This document shows positions 1 through 8,043 of a stretch of 64,000 nt of DNA, piece by piece. The translations under genes were made by a program, and so were the position numbers. The notes beneath the pieces were generated by a model that saw nothing but the letters and a program-made list of their open reading frames with translations, was not told the origin of the DNA and made no database searches. Positions within the stretch are counted from its first letter, which is position 1, and every line of letters starts with the position of its first letter. Source of the DNA: J014 sp964486055 (lineage in GTDB: Bacteria > Acidobacteriota > Blastocatellia > Pyrinomonadales > Pyrinomonadaceae); the NCBI GenBank assembly GCA_964486055.1, contig CAZALE010000003.1, forward strand, positions 186,001-250,000, written 5' to 3'.

Positions 1-303
1 ATCGCCGGCGGGTTACAAATAGACGAACCATCTGCTGATTTAGCCATCCTCATGGCGGTTACATCCAGTTTCAGAAATACCCCGATTCCCTCAGACCTGG
101 TGATATTCGGAGAAGTAGGACTAGCCGGGGAAATACGAGGAGTTTCAAACTCCGAGACTCGAGTTAAAGAAGCCAAAAAACTAGGATTTAAGCGAGTCAT
201 TTTACCAGCTTCTAACTCCTCAGGCATCAAAAAAAATAACGATATCAGGCTCACAGGAGTTAACAGTTTGGAAGAAGCTATTTTGAAAGTTTTTAATGGT
301 TAA
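1..303 (+). CDS. radA: DNA repair protein RadA (Sms), C-terminal fragment
   Basis: The reading frame is open from the first base, so only the last 100 residues are present. They match the C-terminal Lon-protease-like domain of RadA: an AGGLQIDEPSADLA stretch, then FGEVGLAGEIRGV and the closing basic segment KEAKKLGFKRVILP. RadA is a RecA-like ATPase that promotes branch migration during recombinational repair. The zinc finger, Walker motifs and KNRFG motif lie upstream and cannot be checked. The gene ends 16 bases before the convergent PP2C gene, and no hairpin terminator is visible between them. Confidence 0.9.
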   Translation: MAGGLQIDEPSADLAILMAVTSSFRNTPIPSDLVIFGEVGLAGEIRGVSNSETRVKEAKKLGFKRVILPASNSSGIKKNNDIRLTGVNSLEEAILKVFNG

Positions 304-319
304 CTCTTTTACTCTGTCC

Positions 320-1858
320 TCATTGTGCATTGCTCGGAACCTGAGTTGATGCGTTTGATTCAGAATTTGAGATCCCTGTCATGAGGGATTTTTGATTTAT
401 GAATTCGCGGCGAGCAATGGCATTTTCGACTATTGCTAACCCTATGGCTAATTCAGTCTCTAAAGTTGTTTTGTTAACTTGCTTAGCTTTATCAAGCTGA
501 GTTTTGGCTTTTTCAAAAGCCTCTTTAGCTTGTAGGTATTTACCTGTTAGAAAATATGCTCTCCCCAAAAGGTAAAAATCCTCAGGCGTCTCAGCCTGCC
601 CACGACTCAATTCTATATATCGATTTGGATCCTTATCGACGTTGCGACGACTATCTTCAAAAGAAACATATTCAATATTAGGAATTTCAACTTTTTCTGT
701 GCTGACTGACGATGGTCGAGGTATGTCTGACGAAGGCAAGTCTGATTGAGGTAGATCTGACTGAAAAATGTTAACCTCTAGCTTTCCGTACCTTAAGAGA
801 GCAAAATGATAAATAACCGCCCCTAGTATCATGCCTAGTGCTACTAAGAGAAGAGCCCAAAAGATCTTAGATAGAATGCTAGTTCTCTCTTGCCTAATTG
901 ACTCTGAAATTTGAGCGACTGATTGTTTTTCAATTTTTACAGAACTCGACTTATCTGATAAAGCGGCCTCTTTCCCTGAGGATTCATTACGTTGCTCAAA
1001 ATCAGTAATCGCTGAAGAAACTTTCAGTTCTTGAGTAGCTAATTCCAACGAGCTATTATCAGCTGACGCACTTCTTACTGAAGATATCGTCTCTTCCTCA
1101 TCAGCTACCTGTCTCTGAGCAACAACCTTTACTACCACAGCAGTCAGGTTATCCTCAGCACCCCGCCGGTAGCAAATTTGTTTTATTTTATCGCAGACCT
1201 GTTTTGGATCGGAGTTTTCTACCAGTATCTCACGTAGTTCATAGTCCTCGATGTGGCGAGTCACCCCATCTGAACAGAGTAGGAATGTTGTGTTCGGTTC
1301 TATCATTATTGTTTTTAAATCCATGTCCACATCTCGCTCAGCCCCGATAGCACGACTTATGACATTTCTTGATGGATGATTAGCGGCCTGCGCGAGAGTC
1401 ATTCTACCGGCTCTTACCTCTTCCTCAACTATAGAGTGGTCTTGAGTCTCCCTGAAAAAATTACCTCTAGGATCCAAACGATATAGACGAGAATCGCCAA
1501 CATGAGCTATCGTGGCAATATTGTTCTTGACATGGAGAGCAACTATGGTGGTCGCCATGCTAGAAAGCTGCGGCAACTCTTTGGACATTTGATATACTGC
1601 AGCATTCGCTTTTTTAATGGCTTCTTTCATTATTTCTTCAGCGTCATCGTGAGATTTTAAATTCACAAACGCTTCTGCCAATATTTCTACGGCCATTTTA
1701 GAGGCTACTTCTCCAGCTTGAGCTCCACCGACTCCATCAGCCACAGCAAAAACTCCGTATTCGGGTAAATCTAAATACGAGTCTTCATTTTGGATCCTTC
1801 TTTCATTTAGTCCTCTATCAGTTACAGCTCCTGAAATTATTTGATATTCTTCAATCAT
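320..1858 (-). CDS. PP2C-family Ser/Thr protein phosphatase with TM segment and TPR-like tail (PstP-like)
   Basis: 512 residues. Residues 1-245 form a PPM/PP2C domain with metal-binding DGVGG (41-45), GDSR (121-124), SDG (196-198) and a closing AEDN (234-237). A Ser/Glu-rich linker follows, then one transmembrane helix (about 331-353) and an extracytoplasmic tail of about 155 residues. The tail has three S-D-L/I-P repeats (about 366-380) and a TPR-like helix pair (about 425-465). Mycobacterial PstP has the same cytoplasmic phosphatase-TM-external layout. It is the last gene of a minus-strand set with FHA, PBP and RodA genes, 14 bases after RodA. Inferred role: dephosphorylating Ser/Thr kinase targets in cell-wall growth. 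The catalytic fold is secure; the substrates are unknown. Confidence 0.9.
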   Translation of the reverse strand: MIEEYQIISGAVTDRGLNERRIQNEDSYLDLPEYGVFAVADGVGGAQAGEVASKMAVEILAEAFVNLKSHDDAEEIMKEAIKKANAAVYQMSKELPQLSSMATTIVALHVKNNIATIAHVGDSRLYRLDPRGNFFRETQDHSIVEEEVRAGRMTLAQAANHPSRNVISRAIGAERDVDMDLKTIMIEPNTTFLLCSDGVTRHIEDYELREILVENSDPKQVCDKIKQICYRRGAEDNLTAVVVKVVAQRQVADEEETISSVRSASADNSSLELATQELKVSSAITDFEQRNESSGKEAALSDKSSSVKIEKQSVAQISESIRQERTSILSKIFWALLLVALGMILGAVIYHFALLRYGKLEVNIFQSDLPQSDLPSSDIPRPSSVSTEKVEIPNIEYVSFEDSRRNVDKDPNRYIELSRGQAETPEDFYLLGRAYFLTGKYLQAKEAFEKAKTQLDKAKQVNKTTLETELAIGLAIVENAIARREFINQKSLMTGISNSESNASTQVPSNAQ

Positions 1859-1872
1859 TTTCTCACTCCTGT

Positions 1873-3756
1873 TTACTTTAACTTACCTAAATCTGCTTGT
1901 AAATCAAGCGAATTACGATGAGAGATGGCCATTAACATTCCGAGCATGGCGAAACTGGTTATCAATGAAAAACCTCCATGACTTACGAATGGCAAAGTTA
2001 TTCCAGTCATAGGAAGAGCCCTGGTGATACCACCCATGTTGACCAGAGCTTGAAAACCGATAAAAGCAGTCAAACCTGTAGCACAAAGCTTACTGAACAT
2101 ATCACGAGAATTAACAGCTATTTTAATACCTGCACTAACAAAAATTATCAACGCCAAGGTTATCAGTAATCCTCCGAAAAGTCCAAGCTCCTCACCAATG
2201 GCAGCATAAATATAATCAGAATCGGCTACTGGAATCAATTCAACATAGCCAAGTCCTAGCCCTCTCCCCGTAGTTCCTCCAAAAAAAATGCCAAACGTTG
2301 CGCGGGAGGCTTGTAAGGCATCATCACCAAACCATGCTCTCTCATTTATTTCATCCAGCTTGCTCTTTAACTCTCTTAGATTTCTCTCCTCCTCTTGACG
2401 CTCTCGCTGATTCTCATTACTTTCTTCCTTAGCCTCGTCTAGATCTTTGGTTATCTCGTACATGTGCAAAATATCTTCCAAAGCTATTTTCCTCAAGTCT
2501 GATCGAATCTGAGATGCACGATTTCGCATGTTGGCATCAATACTCTTGGAATTTTCGATCTTATCTAGCTCTGAGTAAAGCGATTCTGTTTCTGGTCTTC
2601 TTTCAATCAGATCACTTCGCTGCTGACGCCAGTAAAACTCGGCTAAGTCGTTTTTCCACCACGGTGTGTCTGGAGGAGGTGGAGTAAATGCATCGAACCA
2701 AAGATGAAACCTTTGATGAATCCTGGGCGGAAGAATGTTTTTAATTGGGGCTGAAATGGTAGAAAGTAAAGGAACTTTCTGTTGAATACTTGATGGCAAA
2801 GCACTTACAATCAAAATTGCAGCTAATAAAGCCACTGAGCCAGCAAAAACCAATCGCTGTAGCGTGCGTCTTACCGCAACCAAATAAAGTGTTATATAGA
2901 CCGTGCTAAAAACGAGCATCTGGCCGAAATCTTTTAGAACGAAAAATGGAATAAACGGCAGGATAGCCATGAAAATTAATGGTATGAGGTCCCGAGCTCT
3001 TGGAATTCCCCAATAAGTCTTCATCAATCTCTTGTACAATTCGCTCAAAACTGCAGCGAAGCCAAGCAAAAATGGAATTTTTGATGGCTCCCATGGAGTC
3101 ATGTTTCCCATAAACTTCCCTGATTGAGAGGTAACAGCAGCACCCATAAGAGGAATTAGAGTAACTATCACTACTAGAAATCCGTTATTTTGTAAAGTAA
3201 GTTGTATGCCATCTTTGCTCATTAGCAAAAGAGAAGCAATCATTACAAGTATTGCAAAGAGCGGTATCCAAGTTTTGCCCGAGACTAAGACATCCTTTAT
3301 TGTCTCCGGCGCAGGCTTCGGATTCTCCTTTGATAAATCAGCGGGAGTTGGTGGAGTTGCAGGTAATCCCATCATTTTTTTCTTTTCAGCTGAGTAATTT
3401 TCTTGAACATAGCGTTCCTGCAGCGTTCTAATCTTTAGCTGCCGTGCCTCTGCCTTATTTGCTCTCGATATATACTCTGGATCACTGAACAATCTGTATT
3501 GCATTGTGAGACCTATGGAAAAAAGCAAGACAGCGGATGTGTAAACCGTCCAATCACCCCGATACTTAAAGATTACAGAGATGATTATTGGTAAAACTAA
3601 TAGAAGACAAAGGATCGAGAGATTTCTTATTGCAGTAAGTGCTGAGGTCTCGTACCCGCGTATCAAAGCCGAATAATAAATTGCATAATGTGCCGCTGCT
3701 GAAAGAAAAACTAAAAGCATTAACATTAAGATGTGTAAAGACGGCCTACTTTTCAT
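1873..3756 (-). CDS. SEDS peptidoglycan glycosyltransferase (RodA/FtsW family) with coiled-coil insertion
   Basis: 627 residues, against roughly 370-420 for typical RodA/FtsW. SEDS landmarks are LKDFGQML (274-281), the FFGGTTGRGLGLG loop (491-503), IGEELGLFGG (520-529) and the closing GGITRALPMTGITLPFVSHGG (575-595). Two additions explain the length: a charged, proline-rich stretch at about 94-157, and a strongly charged coiled-coil-like segment at about 358-478. The second lies between the RFHLWFDAF motif and the ALQASRATFGIFFGG motif. SEDS proteins polymerise glycan strands from lipid II together with a class B PBP, whose gene is next upstream. The start is supported by AGGTGA 5 bases before the ATG. 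Whether it serves elongation (RodA) or division (FtsW) cannot be settled here. Confidence 0.9.
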   Translation of the reverse strand: MKSRPSLHILMLMLLVFLSAAAHYAIYYSALIRGYETSALTAIRNLSILCLLLVLPIIISVIFKYRGDWTVYTSAVLLFSIGLTMQYRLFSDPEYISRANKAEARQLKIRTLQERYVQENYSAEKKKMMGLPATPPTPADLSKENPKPAPETIKDVLVSGKTWIPLFAILVMIASLLLMSKDGIQLTLQNNGFLVVIVTLIPLMGAAVTSQSGKFMGNMTPWEPSKIPFLLGFAAVLSELYKRLMKTYWGIPRARDLIPLIFMAILPFIPFFVLKDFGQMLVFSTVYITLYLVAVRRTLQRLVFAGSVALLAAILIVSALPSSIQQKVPLLSTISAPIKNILPPRIHQRFHLWFDAFTPPPPDTPWWKNDLAEFYWRQQRSDLIERRPETESLYSELDKIENSKSIDANMRNRASQIRSDLRKIALEDILHMYEITKDLDEAKEESNENQRERQEEERNLRELKSKLDEINERAWFGDDALQASRATFGIFFGGTTGRGLGLGYVELIPVADSDYIYAAIGEELGLFGGLLITLALIIFVSAGIKIAVNSRDMFSKLCATGLTAFIGFQALVNMGGITRALPMTGITLPFVSHGGFSLITSFAMLGMLMAISHRNSLDLQADLGKLK

Positions 3757-3769
3757 GTCACCTATTTAC

Positions 3770-5635
3770 TCATCTCCTTGCTTTATTAGCATCGGATTTG
3801 TATCTGTCACCCAGAAGTCCCAGCTCTTTGGCTCTTTGGATAACATTTGCTGCTATTGGCGCTGCTGTTTTAGCACCAAAACCTCCGCCTTCCACGACAA
3901 CTGCTATTGCGAGTTGAGGATTTTCCAGTGGAGCTACACAGATAAACCAGCTATCAGTTCTCTCCTGCATCATAGGCACTTCGTACTCTATGATTTGTCC
4001 GGCCACTTTCCGTTTTCTCTTGACCATTTTCAACTTTCCTTTCTCATCAAAGACGGGAGCTAATTTCTCTGCCGTTCCAGTTTTCCCTCCGACTCTTATT
4101 CCCTGTCCGCGGAGAGAGGCAAAAACACGTGTTGCTGTTCCTCCAGCACCTTCAGTTACTAGAGCCATTATATCTCGAATTGTGGCTGCTTGATTTGGTG
4201 TCAAAACCTGCGAGTACACCTCAGGCTGACGATCATATTCGATTTTTGGTTTCATCAACTTACCTTGAAGGTTACCAACAGCAGCAGCTATTAAAGCCAT
4301 CTGAAATGGGGTCATTTGGCCTGCGTATCCTTGCCCCATTCCTTCCAATCCTAAATCATAATCCGATATTGAACTCCCAGTGACTAAAACTGATTGAGCC
4401 GGAGCTAAGACACTAGCTACTCTGCTACTACTTGTATTCCATATATCAGGGAAAAACCTTACTTTTAACGCCTCTTCTGGCTTTTCAACCGTAGCTATAC
4501 CAAAAAGCTGAGCGGTTTCCTTCATTCGCTCTCTTCCGAGCGCTACTGCCATTTGAGCGAAATATTGATTACTCGAAACCTCATAAGCTTGAGCTATATT
4601 CAAATCAGTACACCCATATGGCGGTTCACATCCACCATTAGCGTCTAAAATGGGCTTAGAGCCACGAAAAGGAATAAATCCCTCAGGACGACTTGTGAAA
4701 ATAGCATTCTGCATTCCTGCCCTAAAAGCTGCTATCATAGTAAGGGTTTTAAAAGTTGATCCAGGAACGTAATACTCTCGTGTGGCTCTATTCAAGAGCG
4801 GCTTATTGGCTTTGTCATTCTCTAATCTGATTAAATCCTCCTCGTCTTTGATCTCATTCAACGAAAATGAAGGATTAGAGTAAATACTCAAAATATCGCC
4901 AGTCTGGGGATTTAAAACCACAATCGCACCCTTTTTGCCCTCGAGCTGTTTAGCAACAAATCTTTGAAGCTCGGCATCGATTGTGAGTCTGACATCTTTA
5001 TCCTCAGGTTCAGTTGGTTTCTCGCTTTTTACTACCTCAATAGCCTCTGGCATTTTATCGATATCCTGTTTAAATAACGCACGGTCCAACCCTGGCACAC
5101 CTATCTCCGTACCTAAAAGGTGTGCCATCTCTCTATCGAGCCTATAAGATCTCTTGATCGAGCCATCGGAATCCTTCTTGTAATAAGCAAGCGAGTTTTC
5201 TAGTTTTCCGGATCTATCTAATATCCAACCTCTAAGTTGAGAGGCAGAAATTCTTCTGAACCTCAGATCCCGACTGCTAAGCTTTTGGAATTTTTCATTA
5301 TCGATAACGGCGAATTTAACCCAATAAACATGAAAACTAAATACGGTAATCGCAAGAGCAATGAAAACAAGTTGCCAAATTCTCAGGCTGCGAGCCGTCA
5401 TTGCTCTATTGGTTTTGCGTATGATTGCCTCAGGTAAACCTTTTTCAAAGGCAAAACTGGGCTTAAATCTTCTGATGAAGATAAAAAGAAATAAGAGAGT
5501 TGTTAATATAGCTAATCCCAGCAAGTAGAATAAAGTCAATGTAGCCGGAATTTTCTCCAAAACCTGATTATCTATCAACTGCTCCAAAGAAATTAATCTC
5601 CAACTCAGATTAAGAAGCCCCAGCATAATCCTCAT
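3770..5635 (-). CDS. Class B penicillin-binding protein (PbpA/FtsI-type transpeptidase)
   Basis: 621 residues. There are two hydrophobic segments near the N-terminus (about 32-54 and 84-106), then a dimerisation region with RGWILDRSG (135-143). The transpeptidase domain has all three active-site motifs: STFK (293-296, nucleophile Ser293), SSN (354-356) and KTG (518-520). It would cross-link peptide stems outside the inner membrane as partner of the SEDS glycosyltransferase encoded 13 bases downstream. Its ATG overlaps the stop of the upstream FHA gene (ATGA), implying translational coupling. A single TM segment is usual for the family; the extra helix is unusual. No PASTA domains are seen. 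Confidence 0.93.
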   Translation of the reverse strand: MRIMLGLLNLSWRLISLEQLIDNQVLEKIPATLTLFYLLGLAILTTLLFLFIFIRRFKPSFAFEKGLPEAIIRKTNRAMTARSLRIWQLVFIALAITVFSFHVYWVKFAVIDNEKFQKLSSRDLRFRRISASQLRGWILDRSGKLENSLAYYKKDSDGSIKRSYRLDREMAHLLGTEIGVPGLDRALFKQDIDKMPEAIEVVKSEKPTEPEDKDVRLTIDAELQRFVAKQLEGKKGAIVVLNPQTGDILSIYSNPSFSLNEIKDEEDLIRLENDKANKPLLNRATREYYVPGSTFKTLTMIAAFRAGMQNAIFTSRPEGFIPFRGSKPILDANGGCEPPYGCTDLNIAQAYEVSSNQYFAQMAVALGRERMKETAQLFGIATVEKPEEALKVRFFPDIWNTSSSRVASVLAPAQSVLVTGSSISDYDLGLEGMGQGYAGQMTPFQMALIAAAVGNLQGKLMKPKIEYDRQPEVYSQVLTPNQAATIRDIMALVTEGAGGTATRVFASLRGQGIRVGGKTGTAEKLAPVFDEKGKLKMVKRKRKVAGQIIEYEVPMMQERTDSWFICVAPLENPQLAIAVVVEGGGFGAKTAAPIAANVIQRAKELGLLGDRYKSDANKARR

Positions 5636-6525
5636 TCTCCCCCTTTCATATCGAGCTGATCAGTCATTAGCGTAGTAGATAAACTACCAGAGCTTACACT
5701 CGATATATCATGCTGCGGCTCTCGATCTCTATCACGCAGAGTTATTGATAATTCAACAGTTCCGATCCTCAGTTTCGAATCTCTATTTAGTCGATATGCT
5801 TTTCCAACGTCTAATCTCTCACCATTTATAAAAGTCCCATTGGTTGATCCCACATCAGAGATTAAAATCTCTCCATCAGCTGTAATTTTCAAACTAGCAT
5901 GTATTTTGGAAACGCTAGGATTTTCTAATACTACATGATTCTCTTTAGCTCTACCCATACTGATTACGCTTCCTGCTTCCACAGGAATTTCTATAAACCT
6001 ACCTTCCGGATCATTTGAATATTTTATTAGCAATGAATAAGAAGATTTTGGAGGCTCTTGTTTTTCAGCTGAAACTGCAGAAGCTTCACTCTTATCCAAA
6101 TCAATTACGAGCTCAGCCTCACCAGAAGCAAATTCACCAAAACTAGCTCTTAATAGCACTCCATCCACAAAATAATCCGACTTTATCTCCAAATTCAATG
6201 GAGCATATGTGTGATAAAGGTTATCATTTATGTGATCTATAATCGCAACCAATATTTCACTTCTTAACTTGTCTAAGCTTCCGGCGTCACTGAATTTATC
6301 CCATTGAATTCTTATCTTTATTTCATGAGGCACGAACTTAACCGCCCCGTTTTTCCTCACTTCAAAATCCAACATTTTCTTTATCTTATCTATAAGCTCA
6401 CTCGTGGCTAAGCTGCTAGATGGCTTCCAATTTCGCCCTGTGATCTTGTCAATAAAACTACCTAACTTTATCAACACCCCACCAATTAAATAATCCAGTA
6501 GACTTTTACGCTGTAAGATGCTCAT
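5632..6525 (-). CDS. FhaA-like protein: DUF3662-like N-terminus plus FHA domain
   Basis: 297 residues. The N-terminal half (about 40-145) resembles the DUF3662 region of actinobacterial FhaA, including FVPHEIKIRI (64-73). The C-terminal half is a clear FHA domain (about 165-262) with MGRAKENHVVL (190-200), SVSKIHASL (204-212) and SDVGSTNGTFING (223-235); these are the Arg, Ser-x-x-His and Asn elements that bind phosphothreonine. No TM helix is seen, so it is probably cytoplasmic. It heads the operon with PBP, RodA and PP2C phosphatase, as FhaA does in mycobacteria, and may link Ser/Thr phosphorylation to peptidoglycan synthesis. The FHA call is firm; the DUF3662 assignment was made by eye. 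Confidence 0.85.
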   Translation of the reverse strand: MSILQRKSLLDYLIGGVLIKLGSFIDKITGRNWKPSSSLATSELIDKIKKMLDFEVRKNGAVKFVPHEIKIRIQWDKFSDAGSLDKLRSEILVAIIDHINDNLYHTYAPLNLEIKSDYFVDGVLLRASFGEFASGEAELVIDLDKSEASAVSAEKQEPPKSSYSLLIKYSNDPEGRFIEIPVEAGSVISMGRAKENHVVLENPSVSKIHASLKITADGEILISDVGSTNGTFINGERLDVGKAYRLNRDSKLRIGTVELSITLRDRDREPQHDISSVSSGSLSTTLMTDQLDMKGGE

Positions 6526-6547
6526 ATACCAGCTTTTCTGAACTGCT

Positions 6548-6575
6548 ATTTTAACCGAATAACTAACGCATTCAA
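6548..6575 (-). promoter_or_regulatory. Putative sigma70 promoter for the FHA-PBP-RodA-PP2C operon
   Basis: On the minus strand, TTGAAT (6575-6570) and TAAAAT (6553-6548) are 16 bases apart. The predicted start lies near 6541, giving a leader of about 16 bases before the ATG at 6525. The Shine-Dalgarno sequence is weak. Prediction by eye only. Confidence 0.35.
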
Positions 6576-6650
6576 AGAACTTTAGTTCGCTGTCATGTCT
6601 TCATCAAAAATTTTGTTAAAAGTTTTCGGAAAATGTTTGTCATTGTTTGT

Positions 6651-6679
6651 TTGATTTTTATAGAGCTAATTGATAGAAT
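6651..6679 (+). promoter_or_regulatory. Putative sigma70 promoter for the minor pilin operon
   Basis: TTGATT (6651-6656) and TAGAAT (6674-6679) are separated by exactly 17 bases. The predicted start near 6686 leaves a short leader before AGAAGGGG and the ATG at 6723. No sigma54 -24/-12 element was seen upstream of the pilins. Confidence 0.5.
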
Positions 6680-6722
6680 CTTATTGCCTTTTTGTATGGA
6701 GTAAATTGAGAAGGGGAAACTT

Positions 6723-7391
6723 ATGCAACGTGGATTTTCATTAGTAGAACTTCTGATAGTAATAACCATAATTTTTGTACTAATGGGGGTTAGTCTATTT
6801 TTACTCACTGGTCATCAAAGGCTTTTAAAACCAGATGAACAAGCCTTGAAAATAGCGGATATTCTTCAAGAGGCTAGGCAGAGGGCATTGACTCAGAGAG
6901 AGACAATGAGGGTTGAAATCGACCTAACTGACAACATAGTTAGGTTAATAGATGAAGGAGATCCCACCACTTATGCAGATGATAAGAAAATTAGAGAAGT
7001 AGTATTATTCTCACCAACAGAGGTAAGGGTAGATTCTCGTCCACCTGACATCACCCTAAATCCACCAGAGATGATTGCTGCCCCGCCCGCAAACTATGCA
7101 ATCAGTGTGTATCCACCAAGTGTTACGCACCAAGTCTGCACCCTAAGATTTCAGAGAAACGGAACAGTAGTCAACGCAGGAACAGACCCTATAGGAACTA
7201 ATGCGTCATTAGTAAGCGCTTCGATATTCATCTGGTCTCCAAAAAGAGACAACCCAAACGCATCTGAAATCGCTAGGGCCATCACGGTAGTAGGTGGCAG
7301 TGGGTTCGTTCGCTTGTGGGAATGGGACAGAAATCTATCCTCGATGAACAAATGGAAAGACTCCAGACGATTCAGTTCTGGAGGTTCATAA
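6723..7391 (+). CDS. FimT/GspH-type minor pseudopilin
   Basis: 222 residues. It begins MQRG|FSLVELL, a very short leader with a class III prepilin-peptidase site. Phe is at +1 and the conserved Glu at +5, followed by a hydrophobic helix of about 20 residues. The C-terminal globular part (about 45-222) ends in a Gly/Ser tail and has the size of FimT/GspH proteins. Such minor pilins prime assembly of type IV pili or type II secretion pseudopili at the inner membrane. It is first of four co-directional genes with the same type of N-terminus. A strong Shine-Dalgarno sequence (AGAAGGGG) supports the start. FimT versus GspH cannot be decided without the rest of the machinery, which is not in this window. 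Confidence 0.85.
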   Translation: MQRGFSLVELLIVITIIFVLMGVSLFLLTGHQRLLKPDEQALKIADILQEARQRALTQRETMRVEIDLTDNIVRLIDEGDPTTYADDKKIREVVLFSPTEVRVDSRPPDITLNPPEMIAAPPANYAISVYPPSVTHQVCTLRFQRNGTVVNAGTDPIGTNASLVSASIFIWSPKRDNPNASEIARAITVVGGSGFVRLWEWDRNLSSMNKWKDSRRFSSGGS

Positions 7392-7449
7392 TTCTTCACA
7401 GCTAAAAATCAAGCTATCTACTGAAAGACTCAAGGATCTAGGAGGAAGC

Positions 7450-8028
7450 ATGAAGATAAAAAGTGAAAACGGTTTCTCGTACTTGGATGTAATGATAGCT
7501 CTGATAATACTAATGGTTGGGGTAATGGCAGCCGCCGGGGCACTTACAGCTAACTTAGTGCGAGCCTACGAGACTGAAAAACAAGTGTTAGCTAAACAAT
7601 TGGCGCTTTCAGCTATCGAATCTATCTTTGCGGCCAGAGATTTGGGCCGTAGAGTCAATTCGGGGCTCTCAAATTGGCGTGCTGTCGGTAATGTAGGAAA
7701 TAATCCCGATGAAAATGGAGTTCCACAGGGAATTTTCTTAAATGGCTGGACACCAATTCGTCAGGATCTGGGAGCAGACGGAATAGCAGGGACGGCAGAT
7801 GATGCATGTCCAGCTCCGGGACCTTGCATAGTAGGTAGTTATACAAACACTAGCCCTATCTTGCAGGATTATGAAAGAAAAATAGTGATCACTGACTTAC
7901 AAGATCCACAGCGCCCGAGCCCTCCATACGAAATAAGAATGAGAAGAATAGATGTCACAGTTCGTTATCGAGTTAATCAACTGCAAAGGGAACAAACCGT
8001 TTCAACCATAATCACTAGATACGACTAA
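7450..8028 (+). CDS. PilV-like minor pilin
   Basis: 192 residues. The leader MKIKSENG is followed by FSYLDVMIALIILMVGVMAA, a type IV prepilin cleavage site and hydrophobic helix. Position +5 is Asp rather than the usual Glu. The mid-region carries an Asp/Gly loop, GADGIAGTADD (about residues 107-117), next to Cys-Pro-rich residues. AGGAGG lies just before the start codon. Between FimT-like and PilW-like genes it fits PilV/GspI-type minor pilins. The assignment rests on N-terminus, length and gene order; the globular domain was not matched to a named family. Confidence 0.78.
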   Translation: MKIKSENGFSYLDVMIALIILMVGVMAAAGALTANLVRAYETEKQVLAKQLALSAIESIFAARDLGRRVNSGLSNWRAVGNVGNNPDENGVPQGIFLNGWTPIRQDLGADGIAGTADDACPAPGPCIVGSYTNTSPILQDYERKIVITDLQDPQRPSPPYEIRMRRIDVTVRYRVNQLQREQTVSTIITRYD

Positions 8029-8043
8029 AGAGGGGTGAATCCT

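Noticed and set aside
6500..6722. Sigma54 (-24/-12) promoter near the pilin operon
   Set aside because: No TGGCAC-N5-TTGC-like pair was found by eye here; the 17-base-spaced sigma70-like pair fits better.
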